From assembly GCA_002343985.1 (NCBI GenBank), contig DDTB01000025.1:1-64000 (forward strand): a stretch of DNA of 64,000 bases. The letters run 5' to 3'. Both the position numbers and the translations under genes were made by a program. Shown here in pieces: positions 44,118 to 53,662 of the stretch (its first letter is position 1; each line of letters opens with the position of its first letter). This DNA is from Chitinophagaceae bacterium UBA2375 (lineage in GTDB: Bacteria; Bacteroidota; Bacteroidia; Chitinophagales; Chitinophagaceae). The notes under the pieces were generated by a model. It saw only the letters and a program-made list of their open reading frames with translations, had not been told where the DNA came from and did no database searches.

Positions 44118-45422
44118 TTATTTTCTGCCGCGCTTGTTTGCAGATGGTGGTAAGTCGAGTACACAACGGAAACCGATATAAGATTTTGCTGTATCCTGGT
44201 ACTCATAGCTGCGGGTGCTGGTTTGCAGGAAATAGCCTACATCTTTCCAGCTTCCGCCACGGATTACTTTGCGCTTCATACGGGGGGGATCAGATTCTTT
44301 GGCGTTCCAGCGGATGTCCGGGTTCATGTCGTGCTGGAAGTTGTAGCCACCTTCGTAATACAAGGAAGATGTCCATTCTGCTACGTTACCGGCCATATTG
44401 TACAGACCGAAATCATTGGGCCAGTATGCGTCAGCGCGAACGGTGTAAAATCCGCCATCTTCAGGGTAGTTGCCACGGCCTGGTTTGAAGTTGGCCAGGA
44501 GGCAACCCTTGCGGTTCCTCAGGTAAGGACCACCCCATGGGTAAGGTGACTGTGAACGTCCGCCGCGCGCAGCATATTCCCACTGGGCTTCATTAGGCAG
44601 GCGGAAATCTGATTCAGGGGCACGCTTTTTAGATTCCAGGAAGGAAGTCATATAATGCGTGCGCCATTCGCAGAAAGCCGTAGCCTGCTTCCAGCTCACA
44701 CCAACTACAGGGTAGTTGCCATAAGCCGGGTGGTTGAAGTATTTTTTAGCCATCGGCTCATTATATGAGTATGCGAAATCGCGCACCCAGCATAATGAGT
44801 CCGGGTAAACCGGGATCTGTGTTTTGATAATGAAAGCGGAACGGGGAATGGTAACGTCCCTGTTCTGGGCCGCCGCTTTGTAATCGAAAGTCTCAGACTG
44901 GTATACCACTTTTGTGGCGTCGAGCTCCTTTTTACCAAAGATGCGATTATCAGGGGTAACGATCATGGCATCGATTTTTTCGATGGTTGCCTTATCGCCC
45001 CATTTGATGGTCTTGGCTTTTTTCCAATCCACATATTCATTGCCATCCTGGCCCTGGCGCACATAGCCCATCAGCTTAGCGGCGATGGAATCGCGCACCC
45101 AGTCAGTAAACTGGCGGTATTCATTATTGGTGATTTCGGTGGCATCCATCCAGAAACCGCTGATTGAAACAGCTTTGTTCCGGGCAGTGAACGCGTAGTT
45201 TACATCCTCATCGCTGGGGCCCATGTGGAATGTTCCAGGCGGAACGTACACCATGCCATAAGGTTTGGCGAGCGACCACCGTGCACCGGGGGCTACTCCA
45301 TGCAGCTGGCCGTCGTTTGGTAAGGATTTTCCAGACTTGTTTTTTCCTCCGAGCATTTTACAACTCCCGAAGGCCGTCGAAATAGCTACCAGGGCTACCA
45401 GTTGAAAGAACCGATTGTTCAT
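44118..45422 (-). CDS. gldK: Gliding motility/T9SS lipoprotein GldK (PorK)
   Basis: A 434-residue lipoprotein with a signal ending in AISTAFGSC (Cys22). It carries a formylglycine-generating-enzyme-like (FGE/SUMF1) domain: YVPPGTFHMGPSDEDVNY, FWMDATEITNNEYRQFT, VGVSWKQATAFCEWR, RLPNEAQWEYAARGG, NVAEWTSSLYY and VIRGGSWKDVGYFLQTSTRS. GldK/PorK makes the periplasmic outer-membrane-attached ring with GldN. It is the first gene of the gldKLMN block. The FGE fold here is structural rather than enzymatic in known family members. Confidence 0.96.
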   Translation of the reverse strand: MNNRFFQLVALVAISTAFGSCKMLGGKNKSGKSLPNDGQLHGVAPGARWSLAKPYGMVYVPPGTFHMGPSDEDVNYAFTARNKAVSISGFWMDATEITNNEYRQFTDWVRDSIAAKLMGYVRQGQDGNEYVDWKKAKTIKWGDKATIEKIDAMIVTPDNRIFGKKELDATKVVYQSETFDYKAAAQNRDVTIPRSAFIIKTQIPVYPDSLCWVRDFAYSYNEPMAKKYFNHPAYGNYPVVGVSWKQATAFCEWRTHYMTSFLESKKRAPESDFRLPNEAQWEYAARGGRSQSPYPWGGPYLRNRKGCLLANFKPGRGNYPEDGGFYTVRADAYWPNDFGLYNMAGNVAEWTSSLYYEGGYNFQHDMNPDIRWNAKESDPPRMKRKVIRGGSWKDVGYFLQTSTRSYEYQDTAKSYIGFRCVLDLPPSANKRGRK

Positions 45423-45448
45423 TGTTGTTATACTTTGTGGGTAATGGG

Positions 45449-45482
45449 CAAATGTAATAATATTTTTGATTTATTATCCAAA
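45449..45482 (-). promoter_or_regulatory. Candidate Bacteroidota-type promoter for gldK
   Basis: On the minus strand an exact TAnnTTTG -7 element (TACATTTG, reverse of 45449-45456) lies 26 bp upstream of the gldK ATG. A TTTG element (reverse of 45479-45482) lies 22 bp further, a little wider than usual spacing. Confidence 0.45.
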
Positions 45483-45569
45483 TGGCTTTTGCGGCCAGCA
45501 GAATAATTTCCAACAATTATCCATTGCCAGTATTATCAAACGACTAAATTATTCCTTTATTGTGAACAT

Positions 45570-47642
45570 TCATGTTAAATGCGTATGATTTTTTAATAAG
45601 CCAGCCAACTCCCGGGTACCGGAAACAGGGGCTTCGCACTGCTGGTTACGGCACACAAAAACCATGTTTACCATACCCGGCCCCCTACCCCTGAGTAAGG
45701 GCATATCCTTGTCAGCATCAATGCTTTGTATAACTCTTCCGGGAATATATGTTTTCAATACAAAAGCCCTTAATGCTGAAGGATCGGGGCCGCTGATGAT
45801 AATTTCCCGGACGCCTGCGCATTCTTTTAACATTTCATTAGCCCAAATGGAAAAAGAGGCGGGGTGCTTGAGCAGCAGCGGCGTAAGCTTTTGTAGCATG
45901 TGATTGGCCATGTCGAACCAGCCTGGCCGGTCAAAAACCCTTGACAGGTAAAACAGGTTCGCGCACATCACGCTATTGCCTGATGGCGTGGCCTGGTCGA
46001 ACACTTCTATCTTCCGGGTGATGATATCCGCCTGTCCCTTCCTGGTATAAAAAAAGAAACCACTCTCCTCATCATAAAACGAATTGACGGCAAATTCCAC
46101 CAGCGCTTTCGAGTCGAACAAATATTCCTGGTTGCCGGTGATCTCTTGCAAGGCGATGCAAGCTTCCGCGAGGTACGCGTAATCGTCGAGGAAAGCCGGG
46201 TGCCTGGCCTGTCCGTTTTTGTACGTATGCCTTTGGATCATGCTATCCTCATCAAACTTCTCGCGCAGGAACCGATACAATGATATGGCTTCCTGTAATA
46301 CCCGTTCTTCCGCGAAGCATGCATATACCCTACACATGGCCGTTAGTAAGAGGGCATTCCATCCCAGGATGATCTTGTCATCGGTCAGCGGCCTGGGTCG
46401 TTCAGCGCGCGCAGCCAGCAGCCTGCTTTTGGCTTCCCGCAACATTTGCCTGAACGCAGCGGGTTCCAGGTTCCATTCTGCCAGCAACGTGGCATCTGTT
46501 TCAGGCCTGTTCAGGATATTTGAGCCTTCCCAGTTCCCTCCGGGTGTTACGCCGTAATAACGGCAAAGCCTATCCGCATTTTCACCGGCTGCATCCCTGA
46601 ATGCATCATAGTCCCATACATAAAATTTCCCTTCCTCCCCTTCACTGTCGGCATCGAGCGCGGCATAATACCCGCCATCCGGATCTTTCATTTCCTCCCT
46701 GATAAACTCCATGGTTTCGTCTATGGCTTCCCGGTAGTTTTCATTCCCGGTTAGTTGCCATGCTTCGCAGAGGCTGACGAGGAGCAATGCGTTATCGTAG
46801 AGCATTTTTTCAAAATGGGGCACCAGCCATTTGTCGTCGGTGCTGTAACGCGCAAAGCCCCCGCGTAACTGGTCGTATATGCCGCCCCTGATCATTTTAT
46901 CGAGTGATAATTCCGCCTGCGCCTGCGCATCCTGGTCGCCGAAAAGGTAACCATGGGCGAGCAGGTAGCGGATACTGCCGGTTTGCGGGAATTTCGGCGC
47001 TTTTCCGAACCCACCTTCGATGGTATCGGCCATACGCATCAACCCTTCCCTCACGGCGCGGCACTGGGAACTTTGAAAGCCTTCGGTTCCAGGCAGGGCC
47101 TCAGCGGCCGTTTGGCCTGTGTAAAAGCGGTTGGCCTCCTGCAGATGTTTGATGAGCTGATCGGCCTGGGTAACCAGTTCTTCCCTTTTTTCCTCCCAGG
47201 TTTTTGATATAAAACCCAGCACTTCCATCCAGGAAGGCCTGTTATAAGCGCGCCTGGGCGGGAAATATGTACCACCGTAAAACGGCTTGCCCTCCGGTGT
47301 CAGGAATACATTGAGTGGCCAGCCGCCGCTGCCGGTAATGACCTGCACCGCATCCATATACACCTGGTCGAGGTCCGGCCTTTCTTCCCGGTCGATTTTA
47401 ATGTTGATGAAATGTTCGTTCATGAAAGCCGCCACATCTTCCTGCTCAAAACTTTCGCGTTCCATAACATGGCACCAGTGGCAGGCGGCATAGCCAATGC
47501 TGACCAGGATGGGCTTTTGTTGTACCAATGCCATTTGCAAAGCTTCCTCCCCCCAGGGAAACCAGTTCACGGGGTTATGCGCGTGTTGCAGCAAATACGG
47601 GCTGCTTTCAAGCGCAAGGGCATTGGTAAAACGATGCTGCAT
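45570..47642 (-). CDS. DUF255 thioredoxin-like/glycosidase-fold protein (YyaL family)
   Basis: A 690-residue protein of the YyaL/spermatogenesis-associated 20 family. The N-terminal thioredoxin-like domain (about 1-170) has YAACHWCHVMERESFEQEDV (CHWC), FINIKIDREERPDLDQVYMD and GGWPLNVFLTPEGKPFYGGT. The rest is an alpha-helical toroid resembling glycoside hydrolases. No signal peptide is seen. The biological role is unknown despite broad conservation. Confidence 0.92.
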   Translation of the reverse strand: MQHRFTNALALESSPYLLQHAHNPVNWFPWGEEALQMALVQQKPILVSIGYAACHWCHVMERESFEQEDVAAFMNEHFINIKIDREERPDLDQVYMDAVQVITGSGGWPLNVFLTPEGKPFYGGTYFPPRRAYNRPSWMEVLGFISKTWEEKREELVTQADQLIKHLQEANRFYTGQTAAEALPGTEGFQSSQCRAVREGLMRMADTIEGGFGKAPKFPQTGSIRYLLAHGYLFGDQDAQAQAELSLDKMIRGGIYDQLRGGFARYSTDDKWLVPHFEKMLYDNALLLVSLCEAWQLTGNENYREAIDETMEFIREEMKDPDGGYYAALDADSEGEEGKFYVWDYDAFRDAAGENADRLCRYYGVTPGGNWEGSNILNRPETDATLLAEWNLEPAAFRQMLREAKSRLLAARAERPRPLTDDKIILGWNALLLTAMCRVYACFAEERVLQEAISLYRFLREKFDEDSMIQRHTYKNGQARHPAFLDDYAYLAEACIALQEITGNQEYLFDSKALVEFAVNSFYDEESGFFFYTRKGQADIITRKIEVFDQATPSGNSVMCANLFYLSRVFDRPGWFDMANHMLQKLTPLLLKHPASFSIWANEMLKECAGVREIIISGPDPSALRAFVLKTYIPGRVIQSIDADKDMPLLRGRGPGMVNMVFVCRNQQCEAPVSGTRELAGLLKNHTHLT

Positions 47643-47719
47643 CCGCTGTACGGGGATTGTGTTTGAACCAGTCAGGCATCCGCAATGGTGTACAATCCGG
47701 GTAAACCAGGGGCGATAGG

Positions 47720-48523
47720 CTATTTCTTTTTTGTATCTGTGAGGTATTTTTCGAGCGCGCTGACCATGCTGGGGGCCTGGGGGATCGGCGCTTTGATGTC
47801 GAGCACTAAACCGGCTTCTTCAACCGCCTTAAAGGTATTGGGCCCGAAAGCGGCGATTTTGGTACCGTTTTGCTGGTACTGCGGAAAGTTTTCGAGGAGT
47901 GATTTCACACCACCGGGCGTAAAGAAGCAAATGATATCATATTCGCGTGATACCACTTCCTTTACATCATTGCTGATGATTTTATACAATACCGGTGTGG
48001 AGTATTCGCAGTTGTTGTTTTTCAGCCAGTTGGTGATTTCGCTGTCGAAGGATTCGGAGCAGGGATAAATGAACCTCTCATTATCCTTGTGTTTATTGAT
48101 CACATCAAACAAACACTTGTTTGTTCCGTCGGCGCTGTAAAACACTTTACGCTTGCGGTACAGGATAAACTTTTGTAAGTAGAGCGCGACTGCTTCGGTG
48201 ATGCAGAAATACTTGGTATCCTGCGACACATTCAATTTCATTTCATCACACATGCGGAAGAAATGGTCAATGGCGTTGCGGCTGGTGAAGATCACGGCCG
48301 TGTATGCGGGAATATCAATCTTTTGTTTCCGAAAATCCTTTGCAGGCACACCTTCCACTTTAATAAACGGGTGAAAGTCTATGTTGATGTTGTATTTCTT
48401 GGCCAAGTCAAAGTACGGAGATTTGATGCCCTCGGGTTGCGGTTGGGTGATCAGTACTTTTTTAATGGCTTTCCTGGAAGTTACGGATGACTTTGAATCG
48501 TTTGTACGCATACTTAATCCCAT
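47720..48523 (-). CDS. hemD: Uroporphyrinogen-III synthase
   Basis: A 267-residue HemD-fold protein (ATG 48523, or 48511 as second choice). Motifs include KKVLITQPQPEG, YTAVIFTSRNAIDHFF, RFIYPCSES and DIICFFTPGGVKSLLENFP, with C-terminal KIAAFGPNTFKAVEEAGL. It cyclises hydroxymethylbilane in tetrapyrrole synthesis. Sequence conservation in this family is weak, so the call rests on the overall motif pattern and the neighbouring DUF4271 gene, 12 bp away, a pairing common in Bacteroidota. Confidence 0.85.
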   Translation of the reverse strand: MGLSMRTNDSKSSVTSRKAIKKVLITQPQPEGIKSPYFDLAKKYNINIDFHPFIKVEGVPAKDFRKQKIDIPAYTAVIFTSRNAIDHFFRMCDEMKLNVSQDTKYFCITEAVALYLQKFILYRKRKVFYSADGTNKCLFDVINKHKDNERFIYPCSESFDSEITNWLKNNNCEYSTPVLYKIISNDVKEVVSREYDIICFFTPGGVKSLLENFPQYQQNGTKIAAFGPNTFKAVEEAGLVLDIKAPIPQAPSMVSALEKYLTDTKKK

Positions 48524-48535
48524 CGAGATGCAAAA

Positions 48536-49450
48536 TTACGCATTTTTAGCAATAATCAACATGGCAGCCTTATAAATCAGCATCAGGGGCAATAACTCGA
48601 TGCCAATGATGTACAGGAAAAAATGGAAGCGGCTAACCTTAATGGATGTATGCAATAACCCGTATGACCTGAAAAACCTCATGAGGAGCAGGATCCCAAT
48701 CACCGCGAAAGAAACCAATACCGTGACCTGTACTAAAGCGGGTTGTGAAAAACTCATAATGATCACCAGGGGAAGCAGGGCCAGGGCGATGATTTTATTG
48801 ATGAGGAAAACAATGAATGTATAGGTTTGGGCCTGTTGCCGGTACCCCGATAACCATCCCGCAAATTGCAATACCAGGTATTTCACCAAATAAATCGCGA
48901 GCACCGCCAGAATGCAAATGGGGATCATCAATATGCCATCCGGAACAGACAGTACTTTATAATACAGCAATAACTGGTAGAGATAGTAACCTGCTACGCA
49001 GGCGAAAAAAATATTAAACAGTAATGACGGCAACCGGGCCTGCAGTAATTGATCAGTGAGCTGGCTTTGGCGGAGTGAACTATTAAAGAAAACCCTGACG
49101 AGGTTGTGAAAATACCGGGCGTAAGCCAATTTAAAAATGCCCAGCATAAACAGCATCAGCAACAGGATATAAAAAAACGCGTCACGCGATTCTGTGCGGC
49201 GGACAGATTCCTGCATGGCCTGCGCCGGCTGCTTTGCCTGCAGGTATTTGTTAGAGCGCAACAGGCTGTCGGTGATGCGAAAATAGGGATGGATGGCGGG
49301 TTGCTGTGCTATGAGTGGTTTCGTGCTGTCTGCCCGGACAATTTGCGTACTATCCGGCTTCCGTGATGCTGTATCCCTCACCTGTGCAGATGCAGGCGCG
49401 ATGGCGTTTGCCATCCACAGGATCAGGGTAAGTCGGATCAGTTGTTTCAT
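48536..49450 (-). CDS. DUF4271 membrane protein
   Basis: About 304 residues from ATG 49450 (MKQLIRLTLILWMANAIAPA), with a signal-like N-terminus. A periplasmic Ser/Thr/Asp-rich stretch follows, then about seven membrane helices in the C-terminal 200 residues (for example LLLMLFMLGIFKLAYARYF). It matches the DUF4271 family, usually next to hemD. Function unknown. The reading frame upstream to 49498 overlaps the 3' end of the TamA-like gene and is not needed. Confidence 0.88.
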   Translation of the reverse strand: MKQLIRLTLILWMANAIAPASAQVRDTASRKPDSTQIVRADSTKPLIAQQPAIHPYFRITDSLLRSNKYLQAKQPAQAMQESVRRTESRDAFFYILLLMLFMLGIFKLAYARYFHNLVRVFFNSSLRQSQLTDQLLQARLPSLLFNIFFACVAGYYLYQLLLYYKVLSVPDGILMIPICILAVLAIYLVKYLVLQFAGWLSGYRQQAQTYTFIVFLINKIIALALLPLVIIMSFSQPALVQVTVLVSFAVIGILLLMRFFRSYGLLHTSIKVSRFHFFLYIIGIELLPLMLIYKAAMLIIAKNA

Positions 49451-49494
49451 CACAGCAGACTGGATCTTTATGATTTTCCTTTCAGTATTTCTGA

Positions 49495-51318
49495 TCAAAA
49501 GTAATTGATGTATCCGAAATGCAGCTTGGATGCTTCCCTCAGGTTAAACGGCACATCGTTCCGTTTTCCCAATGCATAGCTCAGGTTCAGCAAGCCGGCC
49601 TTTGTTTCGTACATGATGCCTAAACCCACGCCAAACAAGCTATTGCGCACATTTACATCCTGATACTTATTCTGCACATAGCCGGCGTCCGCGAAAAAAA
49701 ACAAATAGGAATTGAGGCTGATGAGGTAGCGCCATTCGGCCGTGGCGACTGCATAACGGGTGGCATAAATGCTTTCTTCATCAAAACCCCTCATCAACCG
49801 GTAACCCCCGATCTGGAACAATTCGTTCCTGAAAATTTCAGGGCTCAGGTAAAGTCCGCCATTCAGGGCCGCCTTGATGACAGAATACTTCCCAAGACTG
49901 AAATATTTCGCCCCGGTTGCTTTCACCCTTAACTGGTAACTGCGCAACCCGATGGAATCGTAGAGTGACGCGTAGTTGAAAGAAGGGTCTTTGAGGTTGA
50001 GGACATCATTGTTGCGACTGATGTTTTTGACACCAACAGAAGTGGCTATCGTCCATTCGTTCCCTTCCCTCGGGTTAAACCGGTAATCGGTATTGTTCCA
50101 ATCATATTGCAGCCCCACGTTCACGGACCGTACATCAATATTCACCGGCAGTTTTTTCTGAGCTTTGATAAACAGTGTATCAATACCCCCGGGCAGCAGG
50201 CTGTTGTTTTGCCATTGGATGAAAAGTTTTCCCGTTTGCCGGGCCGACAGCATATAAGGAACCCCCAGTTGCGCGTTCAACTGAAGGAAACTGGAATCCT
50301 TACGAAAAAGGTCAAATAAAAAATCGATGCCAAAAGGCGAGCGGAACAGGTAAGGCTGGTTATACCCGATATTCAAGCGCGGCGATTTTGGTTGCAGTTG
50401 CTGCCATTTAAGGATCATCGTTTCGCCATTGGCAAGCAGGTTGCGCAGGTTCAGGTTTACATCGGCGGTAACCTGCAGTTTTCCCGTTTCGTTGGCCGCC
50501 GGTAAAAAACCCACCAGGAAATCGGCCCGGCTGCTCCTTCTTGGTTTTAGGTACAGGTTGAGTACCGAACCAGAACCCAACATACTCAGGTCAGAAGGTT
50601 GTTCGGCGCTAAGGAAATTCAACTCCTGCACCCTTTTGTCGACCTGCGATAATTTCTCCCTGTTGTACATACTTCCATGGGGTATGGAGAGGTATTGCTG
50701 CAGGAATGATTTTTTGAGTTTCACTTTTCCGAAAACCCTGATGCTGTCGATTCTGTATGCCGGGCCTTTATCGGCCATGATGACCGCACGGAGCCGGTTG
50801 CTGTCGATCGACACGCTATCGAGGTAAACCGACGCGAATGGATACCCCTGGTTTTCGAAATAATTCAGCAGGCGTTGCTGCAAATCCCGGATACGAAGGA
50901 TGTCCATATTTTTATTCCTGAAATCTCGTTCGTTAAAACCGGCCATTTGTAAAGCTTTCCGATCGATATTACCAGCACTGAGTTGCATCCATTCGTAATG
51001 GCGGCCAGCATACAACTTAATCGCGACAGCCGAATCGGGGTACCAGATACTGTCGACCGATGCCGCCGGGTATCCTTTACTCAACATAATGCCCGGGATC
51101 TTTGAGAGGTAACCAATCGCGTCGGCCTGGCTGGGGAAGAAGCACTGCAACTGCAAAGCCTCTGGCCGAAAGGAACTATCTTTGTCAACCCATTCAATCA
51201 TCAAAGGAAAATTGCCACCTGTTTGGTTTACAGGTTGAGCTACGGTTCGAAAAGCCGCCAGCAATAAGCACAGGCAGGGTACGGATCTGAATACAAGTTG
51301 TAAACCGCGGGGCATCAT
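49495..51318 (-). CDS. BamA/TamA-family outer-membrane protein
   Basis: A 607-residue protein with a signal peptide (FRSVPCLCLLLAAFRTVAQ), POTRA-like repeats (about 30-240; RAVIMADKGPAYRIDSIRVFG, LKKSFLQQYLSIPHGSMYNR) and a C-terminal Omp85-type barrel (about 260-607). The barrel carries the family loop in GGYRLMRGFDEESIYATRYA and ends GYINYF. Omp85 proteins insert or move polypeptides across the outer membrane. It is too short for BamA, so it is more like a TamA/ShlB-type member. Its cargo is unknown. It starts 36 bp from the divergent hemW. Confidence 0.88.
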   Translation of the reverse strand: MMPRGLQLVFRSVPCLCLLLAAFRTVAQPVNQTGGNFPLMIEWVDKDSSFRPEALQLQCFFPSQADAIGYLSKIPGIMLSKGYPAASVDSIWYPDSAVAIKLYAGRHYEWMQLSAGNIDRKALQMAGFNERDFRNKNMDILRIRDLQQRLLNYFENQGYPFASVYLDSVSIDSNRLRAVIMADKGPAYRIDSIRVFGKVKLKKSFLQQYLSIPHGSMYNREKLSQVDKRVQELNFLSAEQPSDLSMLGSGSVLNLYLKPRRSSRADFLVGFLPAANETGKLQVTADVNLNLRNLLANGETMILKWQQLQPKSPRLNIGYNQPYLFRSPFGIDFLFDLFRKDSSFLQLNAQLGVPYMLSARQTGKLFIQWQNNSLLPGGIDTLFIKAQKKLPVNIDVRSVNVGLQYDWNNTDYRFNPREGNEWTIATSVGVKNISRNNDVLNLKDPSFNYASLYDSIGLRSYQLRVKATGAKYFSLGKYSVIKAALNGGLYLSPEIFRNELFQIGGYRLMRGFDEESIYATRYAVATAEWRYLISLNSYLFFFADAGYVQNKYQDVNVRNSLFGVGLGIMYETKAGLLNLSYALGKRNDVPFNLREASKLHFGYINYF

Positions 51319-51354
51319 TTTTCAATGGGTGGCTGAATTGTAAATCTACAACCT

Positions 51355-52485
51355 TTGGCGGGCATTTATATCCATATACCTTTTTGCCACCAGGCCTGCA
51401 ACTATTGTAATTTTCATTTTTCCACTTCCAGGTCAAAGCAGGAATTATTTGTGGAAGCCTTACTGGTGGAAACCAGGCTCAACCGGTTCGCGCTGGAAAA
51501 AGTTTCATCCCTGCAAACCGTTTACTTTGGGGGCGGTACGCCCAGCATCTTAACAGCGCTGCAGCTTCGCAGGATCATGGATGCCCTGCACAGCTCTTAT
51601 ACCATTGACCCCAGCGCGGAAATCACCCTTGAAGCAAACCCGGAGGATATCAACCCGAAAAGCCTGGCTGACTGGCTGGCACTGGGTATCAACCGCCTTA
51701 GCGTGGGTGTGCAAAGCTTCGATGATGACGAATTAAAATGGATGAACAGGAGGCACAGCGGCGGAGACTCACGGAGATGCTTAGACGAAATTTCGTCATC
51801 CGGTTTCACCCAATATTCGGTTGACCTGATATATGGCTCTCCCTTGCAATCAGAAGAAATATTAATGCAAAACATTGAGGTATTGTCTGGGTACCGGGTA
51901 CCGCATATTTCCTGTTATGCATTAACGGCCGAACTGCGCACCGCGCTCCAGCATATCATACAAAAAGACCCCTCACAGGCCCCGGACCCGGATGTTCAGG
52001 CCGCGAGGTTTGGCATTGTAACCAGCCAGCTGACAAGCCTGGGTTACGAGCATTACGAGATCAGCAATTTCGCACTAACGGGCATGCGTAGCCGACACAA
52101 CAGCAGTTACTGGTCGGGGCAACCCTACCTTGGCCTTGGCCCATCGGCCCACTCGTTTGACGGATTGAAAATCCGGCGTTGGAATATCGCGAACAACAGC
52201 CTTTACATCCAATCGTTGCAACAAGGCGTATTACCATTTGAAGAGGAAATACTGACCGAAGACCAGGCATTGAATGAAAGGGTCATGGTATCCATACGCA
52301 CCGCTGAAGGCATTGACCTAAACGCCATGCGCGAACAATACGGATCAGAAGAAGCCGGCAGGCTGCTCAGCATGAGCGGGCCCTATATCCGGGAAGGCTA
52401 TATGGCATTGGAAGATGAGCGGCTGAAACTGACGGATGCCGGTAAGTTCCTGGCGGATGGCATTGCGGCGCATTTATTCCGTTAG
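51355..52485 (+). CDS. hemW: Radical SAM haem chaperone HemW (coproporphyrinogen III oxidase-like)
   Basis: A 376-residue radical SAM protein. The cluster motif is FCHQACNYCNFHF (CxxxCxxC). Also seen are YFGGGTPSIL, LEANPEDINPKSL, GINRLSVGVQSFDDDELKWM and a C-terminal HemN-like domain (HEISNFALTG-like HYEISNFAL, YLGLGPSAHSF). The frame opens with TTG at 51355; an ATG 30 bp upstream runs into a stop. HemW family members insert haem into respiratory enzymes and usually lack oxidase activity. Confidence 0.92.
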   Translation: MAGIYIHIPFCHQACNYCNFHFSTSRSKQELFVEALLVETRLNRFALEKVSSLQTVYFGGGTPSILTALQLRRIMDALHSSYTIDPSAEITLEANPEDINPKSLADWLALGINRLSVGVQSFDDDELKWMNRRHSGGDSRRCLDEISSSGFTQYSVDLIYGSPLQSEEILMQNIEVLSGYRVPHISCYALTAELRTALQHIIQKDPSQAPDPDVQAARFGIVTSQLTSLGYEHYEISNFALTGMRSRHNSSYWSGQPYLGLGPSAHSFDGLKIRRWNIANNSLYIQSLQQGVLPFEEEILTEDQALNERVMVSIRTAEGIDLNAMREQYGSEEAGRLLSMSGPYIREGYMALEDERLKLTDAGKFLADGIAAHLFR

Positions 52486-52502
52486 GTTAAGTTTTTTCAG
52501 AA

Positions 52503-53543
52503 CTATACCAAACAGGATTCAATCTCGCGAAACGCTTCACCGGCCTGTAAACCTTCCCACAACACTTTGTAGATGCCTTCTGCTATGGGCATTTGGGCGC
52601 CCACCTGCCTGTTGATGATGTACATGCATTTGCTGGCGTTAAACCCTTCGGCCACCATATTCATTTCAAGCTGCGCGGCTTTCACGGAATAACCCTTGCC
52701 CACCATATTGCCAAAAGTGCGGTTGCGGCTGAAGAGGGAATAACAGGTTACAAGCAGGTCGCCAAGGTACACGGATGCCGCGTAATTATGGCGTGGTTCC
52801 TGGTTGGTATGCGGGTGCATATGATCAATATATCCCACTTCGGCATCAATGATACCGGCCTTTCGGAGGAAGCCCGCCATTTCATCGGCGGCGTTGGCAA
52901 TGAACACACTCTGAAAATTATCGCCGTATTCAAGCCCGTGCGCCATACCCGCGCCTACTGCATAGATGTTCTTTAAAACCGCCGCGTATTGCACACCGTA
53001 GATGTCCTGGTTGAGGATGGTGCGGATATACGGCAATTCAAAGTAACGCGCGATGGCTGCGGTATGCACCTGGTCAGTTCCGGTGAATGTGAGGTAAGAC
53101 AGTTTTTCTGACGCTACTTCCTCGGCATGGCAGGGGCCCAATACCGCGAAATAATCTGATAGCTCCACCTGAAACTCTTTTTGCAGGTAATCGTTGAGCA
53201 GCAGGTTTTGTTCGGGAAGAATGCCCTTGATCGCGGAGAGGATTTTTTTTCCGGCGAAGCAATCGCGAGGGAGTGCAGACAACACATCCACCGCGTAAGC
53301 CGAAGGCACGGCAATTACAACCACATCCGCCTGGCGGATCACTTCAGATGCATCAGTTGTTAACATGAGTTGCCGCAAATCGAAGCGTGCGGATGACAGG
53401 TATTGCGGGTTATGGCCCCTTTTCTGAAACTGCCGGATGGCATCCGCGCTCCTGTTCCACCAATGCACAGACTGTCCGCCATCGGTCAGGATTTTTGCGA
53501 GGGCCGTACCCCAACTACCGCTTCCAAGTATGCCGAAAGTCAT
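52503..53543 (-). CDS. gpsA: Glycerol-3-phosphate dehydrogenase [NAD(P)+]
   Basis: A 346-residue enzyme starting at ATG 53543 (MTFGILGSGSWGTALAKILT). The Rossmann GxGxxG motif is at the N-terminus. ILSAIKGILPEQ, FAVLGPCHAEEVA and the catalytic Lys region QYAAVLKNIYAVGAGMAHGL follow. It reduces dihydroxyacetone phosphate to sn-glycerol 3-phosphate for lipid synthesis. It follows rnc on the same strand after 119 bp. Confidence 0.95.
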   Translation of the reverse strand: MTFGILGSGSWGTALAKILTDGGQSVHWWNRSADAIRQFQKRGHNPQYLSSARFDLRQLMLTTDASEVIRQADVVVIAVPSAYAVDVLSALPRDCFAGKKILSAIKGILPEQNLLLNDYLQKEFQVELSDYFAVLGPCHAEEVASEKLSYLTFTGTDQVHTAAIARYFELPYIRTILNQDIYGVQYAAVLKNIYAVGAGMAHGLEYGDNFQSVFIANAADEMAGFLRKAGIIDAEVGYIDHMHPHTNQEPRHNYAASVYLGDLLVTCYSLFSRNRTFGNMVGKGYSVKAAQLEMNMVAEGFNASKCMYIINRQVGAQMPIAEGIYKVLWEGLQAGEAFREIESCLV

Positions 53544-53662
53544 GATCGTTTTTTGGTCGTTTAAAGGTTTAATGGCACAGGGTTCGGATGTTTTTTTTCC
53601 TGCACCTGCAAACAATCCATCATCACAAACATATCAATCATAGATCAAACAAGCATCATCCT

